Below are positions 6,131-11,007 of a stretch of DNA of 11,007 nucleotides, one piece after another; positions within the stretch are counted from its first letter, which is position 1; the number at the start of each line of letters is the position of its first letter. Under the pieces are notes generated by a model that was not told the origin of the DNA, did not search any database, and saw nothing but the letters and a program-made list of their open reading frames with translations. The DNA is from JBAXPW01 sp037132015. Lineage in GTDB: Bacteria; Patescibacteriota; Microgenomatia; UBA1406; GWC2-37-13. The stretch spans positions 1 through 11,007 of the forward strand of contig JBAXPW010000049.1 in NCBI GenBank assembly GCA_037132015.1. Direction: 5' to 3'. A program made the translations under genes and the position numbers.

Positions 6131-6832
6131 ATGATAACACTTATAAAAAAAGAACTCTCGTATTATTTGAACAATCCAGTCGGATATGTCATATTGGTGT
6201 TATTTGCAGTATTTGCAAACTTTCTTTATATGAAAGATGTTTTTGTAACAGGCTCTGGATCTATGAGGGCTTTTTTTGGCGTTCTTCCATGGCTGATACT
6301 TATTTTTGTACCAGCAATTTCTATGCGTATATTTTCAGAAGAAAAACGTACAAATACCATAGAGACACTTTTAACATTGCCAATATCGGAATTTCAGATA
6401 GTAATTGCCAAATTTGTATCACTTGTTATTGTGTATTCAATCGGAATAGGATTAACTCTTTGTATTCCTTTTGCTCTCAAATTTATGGCAAATATATACA
6501 TTCCTGAAGTTTTGATTGCATATATTGGTACGATATTTTTTGCGTCCTCGTTTCTTAGTATTAGTATATTTTTTTCGTCCCTTACAAGAAATCAGGTAGT
6601 GGCATTTTTATCTTCAATTATTACACTATTTATACTTGTATCATTTTCTACTGATTTTTTAGCAACTATATTTCCAAAATCAATTCAAGATTTTTTTGGA
6701 TTTATTAGTCCGTTAAATCATTTTGAAAATTTTGTAAAGGGTGTTGTTGATATACGTTCGGTATTTTATTTTGTAAGTTTATCTGCGGTGTTCCTATTCT
6801 TGACAGTTATTAATGTCGAAAAACGTGATTAA
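6131..6832 (+). CDS. gldF: ABC-2 type permease, GldF-like
   Basis: The 233-residue membrane protein has about six hydrophobic helices (roughly 17-33, 50-66, 93-115, 126-149, 154-176 and 209-228), as expected for an ABC-2 permease. Between helices 2 and 3 it carries the family loop EEKRTNTIETLLTLPIS (70-86). Near the C-terminus is ISPLNHFENFVKGVVD (192-207), typical of GldF-type proteins. It would pair with the ATPase encoded upstream, probably as part of a dimer. The substrate is unknown. In Bacteroidota GldAFG are needed for gliding, but homologues occur widely in bacteria that do not glide. Its last codons overlap the annotated start of the next gene. Confidence 0.88.
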   Translation: MITLIKKELSYYLNNPVGYVILVLFAVFANFLYMKDVFVTGSGSMRAFFGVLPWLILIFVPAISMRIFSEEKRTNTIETLLTLPISEFQIVIAKFVSLVIVYSIGIGLTLCIPFALKFMANIYIPEVLIAYIGTIFFASSFLSISIFFSSLTRNQVVAFLSSIITLFILVSFSTDFLATIFPKSIQDFFGFISPLNHFENFVKGVVDIRSVFYFVSLSAVFLFLTVINVEKRD

Positions 6833-8345
6833 TATGAAAAAATTTCCTCCGATCTCTAAGATAAATTTATTGAAGTTATTACATGTTGAACGCTATGGAA
6901 AACAGGCAATTTATATTTGCACCATTGGACTCTTTATATTTGCTAATTTAATTATATCTTTTGTACCATTACGTCTTGATTTTTCAAATGGTCAGGCATA
7001 TACTCTCTCCAAAGCGTCTAAAAAAGTAGTAAAAAATCTTGATGACGTGGTGAATATTAAGCTGTATGTTTCTTCGGATTTGCCCACACGTATACAACCT
7101 ATTCGTACAGATGTAATTGATTTGATGAATGAGTATAGTCGAGAAAGTCGTGGCAAATTATCTCTCCAAATTATTGATCCAAAAAAAGATGAGAATGCTA
7201 CGCGTGAAGTGAGGGAAGCAGGTATCCCTGAAATACAATTTTCGCAAGTTGAAGGAGATAAATTTGCAGTCTCAACTTCATTTTTTGGAGCCGTTATCTC
7301 ATATGGAAAAAAGCAAGAAGTGATTCCTCAGGTTACAGATGCAGAAAGTCTTGAATACAATGTTACCGCTTCAATATATAAGATGACTTCGAAAGAATCA
7401 GCAAGTGTTGGAAGTATAAATATGAAAGTTGATCCAGCACAAGGAAGACCTTCTGCAGGTTTTCTTACGCAGATATTACAACAACAATATCCATTTCAAC
7501 CTGTTGATCTTGCAACTGCATCAGGAGAAATTGATCCCAAAATATATAAGTCTCTTATGGTATTTGATGATAATCAAAAACGTTTTGATCAATATGAAAT
7601 AGATAAGTTAAAAAAATATTTGGATAACAAAGGACAACTCATTGTATTTGCAGATGGTGTATGGGTAGCAGATTCTTTGATGACAGAGAATGCAAATCAT
7701 AATTTATTTGGGCTATTAAGTGATTATGGGTTAACGTTAAATAAAGATTTGGTATTATCTACTGTAGCAGAAGTTGTAAACTTTGGATCACAAGATTTAT
7801 TTTCTTTTCTATCGCCGTATCCATTTTGGATAAGAACAAATGTATTCGCCAAAGATGTTCCGTATGTTGCAAATGTCCGCGCATTGACATTGCCATGGGC
7901 TTCCTCAATTCAAGTAAATCAAAAAACGGGATATGAAACGAAAAATATTATTGAATCAGTCAAGACTTCATGGCACGAAGATATATCTTTTAAGTTATCT
8001 CCTCGTGATATTATTTCTCCTGTTGAATCTGAATATAAACAATATGTGGTAGGTGCACAGTCTATAAACAAAAATGGTGGTAAAATCATATTGATCCCTT
8101 CATCAAGATTTGTGCTTGATAGATATTTTTCACGAAATTCAAATAATCTCGATCTAGTGTTAAATGCAATTAATGAGATGGTGTCAGGGGGTGCATTAAC
8201 AGGTATTCGTGCAAGAAGTGTAAATATATATCCAATCACTAATGTTCCACCAAATCAACATGATTTTCTCAAGTATGTTGTGATATTTTTACTCCCTGCA
8301 TTATTTGCTCTCTTTGGAGCTTATAGACTTGTTAAGAGAAAATAA
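6813..8345 (+). CDS. gldG: GldG-like auxiliary protein of the ABC cassette
   Basis: The 510-residue protein has one N-terminal transmembrane helix (about 33-52) and one C-terminal helix (about 485-505). The roughly 430-residue domain between them is predicted to lie outside the membrane. This is the GldG layout ('Gldg family', ABC-type auxiliary). Characteristic pieces are RLDFSNGQAYTLSKASKKVV (54-73), just after the first helix, and VKIKLYVSS-like NIKLYVSSDLPTR (81-93). KSLMVFDDNQKRFDQYEID (246-264) and KYLDNKGQLIVFADG (268-282) resemble the ThuA/glutamine-amidotransferase-like part of the family. The function is unknown; a role beside the permease is inferred from the conserved gene order. 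Starting at 6813 the gene overlaps the permease by 20 nt. An in-frame ATG at 6834, one base after the permease stop, is an equally good start. The 3' end overlaps the convergent Nudix gene by 45 nt. Confidence 0.85.
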   Translation: MSKNVINMKKFPPISKINLLKLLHVERYGKQAIYICTIGLFIFANLIISFVPLRLDFSNGQAYTLSKASKKVVKNLDDVVNIKLYVSSDLPTRIQPIRTDVIDLMNEYSRESRGKLSLQIIDPKKDENATREVREAGIPEIQFSQVEGDKFAVSTSFFGAVISYGKKQEVIPQVTDAESLEYNVTASIYKMTSKESASVGSINMKVDPAQGRPSAGFLTQILQQQYPFQPVDLATASGEIDPKIYKSLMVFDDNQKRFDQYEIDKLKKYLDNKGQLIVFADGVWVADSLMTENANHNLFGLLSDYGLTLNKDLVLSTVAEVVNFGSQDLFSFLSPYPFWIRTNVFAKDVPYVANVRALTLPWASSIQVNQKTGYETKNIIESVKTSWHEDISFKLSPRDIISPVESEYKQYVVGAQSINKNGGKIILIPSSRFVLDRYFSRNSNNLDLVLNAINEMVSGGALTGIRARSVNIYPITNVPPNQHDFLKYVVIFLLPALFALFGAYRLVKRK

Positions 8346-8837
8346 ATCAACAAGTGCCTGTTTTACACTTTGAAATGCGATTTGATCAAATGGAATGTCA
8401 TTTTCATTGAAAAATTGAATTTCTTCAACATCGTCATTTGCCTCTATATTTGAACTTTTTATTGTTCCTGTGCAAACAAAGCCGATTGTGAAATAGTTAA
8501 TACTTTTATAAAAATATCTATCAGAGTAGGATTTGAGGTAATGAATGTTATCTACTTTGATTCCGAGTTCCTCCATGATTTCACGATGAATTGAGTCTTC
8601 CATCGACTCATTAGGCTCTATAAATCCACCAGGAAGATCCCATGATCCTTTAAAAGGATCAAATTTACGTTTTACCAACAATATATTTCCATCACTATTT
8701 TTAAGAATGACAGCATTACAAGGTTTTGGATTTACATAATATTGGTATCCACACTTATTACACTGAAGTGAAAATGTTGATATTTTTTCAAAAAGATTAG
8801 AACAAACGGGGCAATATTTAAATTCTACTTCATCCAT
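8301..8837 (-). CDS. Nudix hydrolase with N-terminal zinc ribbon
   Basis: Nudix enzymes hydrolyse nucleoside diphosphates linked to another group, such as NADH, ADP-ribose or damaged dNTPs. The 178-residue protein begins with a zinc ribbon (Cys9, Cys12, Cys26, Cys29) followed by YYVNPKP, as in NudC/NADH pyrophosphatase and related proteins. The Nudix box is perfect: Gly71, five residues, Glu77, seven residues, then REIMEELGI (85-93), preceded by WDLPG. It lacks the longer N-terminal domain of NudC and is probably a smaller housecleaning or nucleotide-sugar hydrolase; the substrate cannot be read from sequence. The start has a TATAAT 8 nt upstream. It is divergent from gltX, and its last 15 codons lie antisense to the end of gldG. 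Confidence 0.9.
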   Translation of the reverse strand: MDEVEFKYCPVCSNLFEKISTFSLQCNKCGYQYYVNPKPCNAVILKNSDGNILLVKRKFDPFKGSWDLPGGFIEPNESMEDSIHREIMEELGIKVDNIHYLKSYSDRYFYKSINYFTIGFVCTGTIKSSNIEANDDVEEIQFFNENDIPFDQIAFQSVKQALVDLFSLNKSISSKESK

Positions 8838-8845
8838 AATGAAAT

Positions 8846-8855
8846 ATTATATAAT
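8846..8855. promoter_or_regulatory. Bidirectional -10 palindrome between the Nudix gene and gltX
   Basis: The 10-bp palindrome ATTATATAAT holds TATAAT on the plus strand (8850-8855) and TATAAT on the minus strand (8846-8851). On the minus side the -10 ends 8 nt before the Nudix ATG, giving a nearly leaderless start. On the plus side it ends 14 nt before the gltX ATG, giving a leader of about 8 nt. Neither side has a strong -35. The two overlapping -10 boxes cannot be occupied at once, so the genes may compete for polymerase. Confidence 0.5.
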
Positions 8856-8869
8856 GAAAGGTATAAATT

Positions 8870-10279
8870 ATGGTTCGTACACGAATTGCACCATCACCAA
8901 CGGGAAATGATTTACATATAGGTAGTTTATATACTGCTCTCATTAACTATGCATTTGCAAAAAAACATGGTGGAAAATTTATTGTTCGGATAGAGGATAC
9001 AGATCGAGAACGATTTGTTGAAGGAGCAGAAGAAAAGTTTATATCTACACTGGAACAATTTGGATTAGTTTCTGATGAAAATCCTATTGATGGTGGTCCT
9101 CATGGACCATATAGACAATCTGAACGACTTCAAATATATAAGACTTATGTGCAACGGCTTATCCAAAACAAAACTGCATATTATTGTACATGTACCAAAG
9201 AAAGACTTGAGGAAATGCGAAATATTCAAATCAAATCGAAACAGATTCCACGATATGATAAACACTGTATACAACATCAGGATGAGATATTAAGACAAAT
9301 ACAATCTGAATGTGTTTCATATGTTATTCGTTTGAATGTTCCAGAAAATCAAGATATTACATTTAGAGATGAAATACGAGGAGATATCACAATAAATACG
9401 AATCAAATTGATGATCAAGTATTGTTAAAATCTGATGGATTTCCTACCTACCATCTCGCTGTTGTTATTGATGATCATTTGATGGGAATAACCCACATAA
9501 TACGAGCCGAGGAGTGGATCAATTCTACACCAAAACACATTTTGTTATACAAAGCGTTTGGATTCTCACTTCCTCATATTGCTCATGTTCCTTTGTTACG
9601 TAATCCCGACAAATCAAAATTATCAAAACGCAAAAATCCTGTGTTTGCATCTTGGTATCTCAGTGAAGGATATCTTCCAGAAGCAATGCTCAATTTTCTT
9701 GCTCTTATGGGATGGTCTCATCCAGAAGAAAAGGAAATTTTTGATATAAATGAATTTATTAAAGTTGTTGACTTTAAAGATTTTAAACCTGTTGGACCTG
9801 CATTTGATGTGGTTAAATTAACATGGATGAATGGAGAGTATATACGAAAAATGAGCAATGAAGAATTAGTTACGATAATTTCTAATTTTTTCAATGGTAT
9901 ATATTCTATAGATGTACTTAATTCAACAGTACCACTGATTAAAGAGCGGATAAAAAAACTTATCGAATATAAAACATTATGTGAGTGTTTTTATAAAGAG
10001 CCTGATTCTTACGAAATATCTCTGGGAGATCAAAAAGAATTATTAGATGTAATCTATAGCTCATTAAAGGTGCTAGAAAAATGGGACATTGAAACTATAG
10101 GTATGTCTATGGCTGATTTAGCAAAAAAATATGATATAAAAAATAGTGAATTTTTTATGATACTTCGTGTTGTAATAACAGGTAAAAAAATTTCTCCACC
10201 ATTGAATGATACAATGGTAGTATTGGGAAAAGATACCTGTCTTCTTCGTATAGAGAATGCTCTTCATTCACTTATATAA
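8870..10279 (+). CDS. gltX: Glutamyl-tRNA synthetase
   Basis: This class I synthetase charges tRNA-Glu (and possibly tRNA-Gln, if the cell uses the amidotransferase route) in the cytoplasm. The 469-residue length is normal for GltX. IAPSPTGNDLHIGSL (6-20) holds the HIGH-type motif as HIGS, followed by RIEDTDRER (40-48), and KSKLSKRKN (248-256) is the KMSKS-type motif. A zinc-site pattern is visible as Cys106, Cys108 and, 24 residues on, Cys133. The fourth ligand would be His136 or His132, one position off the usual C-x-H. DDHLMGITHIIRAEEW (201-216) is typical of the GltX catalytic domain, and the C-terminal third is the helical anticodon-binding region. AAAGG lies 8 nt before the ATG as a weak ribosome binding site. 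The gene is divergent from the Nudix gene. Confidence 0.95.
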   Translation: MVRTRIAPSPTGNDLHIGSLYTALINYAFAKKHGGKFIVRIEDTDRERFVEGAEEKFISTLEQFGLVSDENPIDGGPHGPYRQSERLQIYKTYVQRLIQNKTAYYCTCTKERLEEMRNIQIKSKQIPRYDKHCIQHQDEILRQIQSECVSYVIRLNVPENQDITFRDEIRGDITINTNQIDDQVLLKSDGFPTYHLAVVIDDHLMGITHIIRAEEWINSTPKHILLYKAFGFSLPHIAHVPLLRNPDKSKLSKRKNPVFASWYLSEGYLPEAMLNFLALMGWSHPEEKEIFDINEFIKVVDFKDFKPVGPAFDVVKLTWMNGEYIRKMSNEELVTIISNFFNGIYSIDVLNSTVPLIKERIKKLIEYKTLCECFYKEPDSYEISLGDQKELLDVIYSSLKVLEKWDIETIGMSMADLAKKYDIKNSEFFMILRVVITGKKISPPLNDTMVVLGKDTCLLRIENALHSLI

Positions 10280-10310
10280 GTAATTAATACGTATAAAATT
10301 AATTTTGCAA

Positions 10311-10339
10311 TTGTTATTATGTAATGTCTGAATTATAAT
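10311..10339 (+). promoter_or_regulatory. Promoter of the Pro/Thr-rich surface protein gene
   Basis: TTGTTA (10311-10316) and a perfect TATAAT (10334-10339) are separated by 17 bp. The predicted start near 10346 gives a leader of about 41 nt before the ATG at 10387. This differs from the leaderless promoters elsewhere in the window. No Shine-Dalgarno sequence lies at a useful distance from the ATG. Confidence 0.6.
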
Positions 10340-10386
10340 ATGGTAGAAAAAGGAACGTGTTAACATACTAATTCATTCATTATTTT

Positions 10387-11007
10387 ATGTATATTGATCA
10401 GCTAAAGAGACAATCACTTATCGTTATTGTTGTAGTTATGGTTATATTATCTGGAGGTGTTTCTATCTTTGGTCAGAAAATATTAAATAGTAAATCCTCA
10501 CCAGTAAAACCTTCTTCAAGCCCGTCAAATGGCGATGTTCTCGCAGAAAATACTGTATCTTCAGATGAATCAAACAGTGAAGAAGAAATAGCCCCAACTG
10601 AGGAATCTCATCCAACAAGTTATCCTGTTCGACGAATTACTCCTACCCGCAGACCTACGTCAAATCCTTATCCTACAATCACACCTATCAGTGATACGCC
10701 AACACCAACTCAAATTCCAACTTCTGTTCCAGCGCCAACAACAACACCGGGAATAACAATTGTTCCCACTAACACGCCAGTTCGAGTAATACCAACAATG
10801 ACACCAAGTCCATCATTGATAGAGACACCTGTCCCAACAGACGTTCTATCTCCAACAGCAGTACCAACAGAAAATCCAATAATTGAGCCAACAAGAGAGA
10901 TCGCTCCATCAGTAGCTCCAACATCTGAACCAACCATAGTGCCTACAATTAGCCCAACAGACGTTCTATCTCCAACAGCAGTACCAACAGAAAATCCAAT
11001 AATTGAG
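10387..11007 (+). CDS. Membrane-anchored Pro/Thr-rich surface protein (5' part, runs off the window)
   Basis: The frame is open from ATG 10387 to the right edge, 207 codons without a stop. After MYIDQLKRQS comes a hydrophobic helix (about 11-28) that serves as signal anchor or signal peptide. A Ser/acidic stretch (about 36-76) follows, then a long low-complexity region rich in PT, PTP and VPT motifs (from about 77). Such Pro/Thr-rich stalks usually extend a distal domain across the cell wall or surface layer and are often glycosylated. They are common in Microgenomates-type genomes. No folded domain is visible in the part shown. An in-frame TAA at 10369-10371 rules out a longer N-terminus. 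The end of the window lies in a repeat, so the C-terminus is unseen. Confidence 0.8.
   Translation, partial: MYIDQLKRQSLIVIVVVMVILSGGVSIFGQKILNSKSSPVKPSSSPSNGDVLAENTVSSDESNSEEEIAPTEESHPTSYPVRRITPTRRPTSNPYPTITPISDTPTPTQIPTSVPAPTTTPGITIVPTNTPVRVIPTMTPSPSLIETPVPTDVLSPTAVPTENPIIEPTREIAPSVAPTSEPTIVPTISPTDVLSPTAVPTENPIIE
10833..10887 (+). repeat. 55-bp exact direct repeat, copy 1
   Basis: These 55 bases are identical to 10953-11007. The copies start 120 bp apart, exactly 40 codons, so the reading frame is kept. Both encode PTDVLSPTAVPTENPIIE. Identity stops sharply at the left side, where the preceding bases differ. Confidence 0.95.
10953..11007 (+). repeat. 55-bp exact direct repeat, copy 2 (ends at the window edge)
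   Basis: This is the second copy of the 55-base repeat, ending at the last base of the window. The 65 bp between the copies also encode Pro/Thr-rich sequence but do not match the repeat. The unit may continue beyond the edge. Confidence 0.95.

Noticed and set aside
10282..10306. Hairpin AATTAAT/ATTAATT after gltX as a terminator
   Set aside because: The 7-bp stem is entirely A-T with a 9-nt loop and no following T tract, so it is too weak to claim.
10340..10363. Seven-codon ORF (MVEKGTC) before the Pro/Thr-rich gene
   Set aside because: Its ATG lies at the edge of the -10 box and upstream of the predicted transcript start, so it is unlikely to be translated.
10710..10937. Minus-strand open frame of 75 codons rich in Gly and Val
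   Set aside because: It is the antisense image of the Pro/Thr-rich coding region; complements of CCA/ACA codons read as Gly/Val/Cys codons without stops.
1..11007. CRISPR array, insertion sequence, defence island or riboswitch
   Set aside because: No regularly spaced repeats with spacers, transposase, terminal inverted repeats, known defence gene set or long structured leader was seen. Nearly all the DNA is accounted for by ordinary genes.

Overview
The window is AT-rich DNA (roughly one third G+C by eye) that is densely packed with short, often overlapping genes. TGA and TAA both act as ordinary stops (TGA ends the genes at 648 and 2211), so genetic code 11 fits and the TGA-recoding lineages are excluded. 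Several traits together suggest a candidate phyla radiation (Patescibacteria) bacterium, possibly of the Microgenomates group: a short MurE-like ligase, DUF4112 and DUF2130 proteins, a compact GldA/F/G-type ABC cassette, and a membrane-anchored protein with a long Pro/Thr-rich region. This placement is an inference from gene style, not from a phylogeny.

Layout. Bases 1-57 look like the 3' tail of a gene entering from the left. Bases 82-2211 form a tight plus-strand operon: an RBBP9/YdeN-type serine hydrolase, a MurE-like ligase and a DUF4112 membrane protein, joined by overlapping start and stop codons. Bases 2244-3866 hold a four-helix holin-like membrane protein and a coiled-coil DUF2130 protein with a nuclease-like core. 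Bases 3889-4497 encode an unrecognised membrane-anchored protein with four cysteines. A solitary 5S rRNA gene lies on the minus strand (4515-4639) with its own promoter and a T-tract behind it. A Fe/Mn superoxide dismutase follows (4753-5361).

Bases 5410-8345 hold a GldA-GldF-GldG cassette: an ATPase, a permease and an auxiliary membrane-anchored protein, probably one export or membrane-remodelling machine. A Nudix hydrolase (8301-8837, minus) overlaps the 3' end of gldG. It is divergent from glutamyl-tRNA synthetase (8870-10279), and the two share a palindromic -10 region. The last gene (10387 to the edge) is an N-terminally anchored Pro/Thr-rich surface protein that is cut off inside a 120-bp-period repeat.

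The strongest unifying pattern is regulatory. Several promoters with clear -35 and -10 boxes and exactly 17-bp spacing sit so close to the ATG (5-8 nt from -10 to start) that the mRNAs should be leaderless. The 5S promoter has the same geometry, so its transcript should begin at or next to the mature 5' end of the RNA. No single gene cluster here is clearly a new defence or metabolic system. The most interesting material is the leaderless promoter layout, the autonomous 5S unit, the altered superoxide dismutase helix and the repeat-terminated surface protein.
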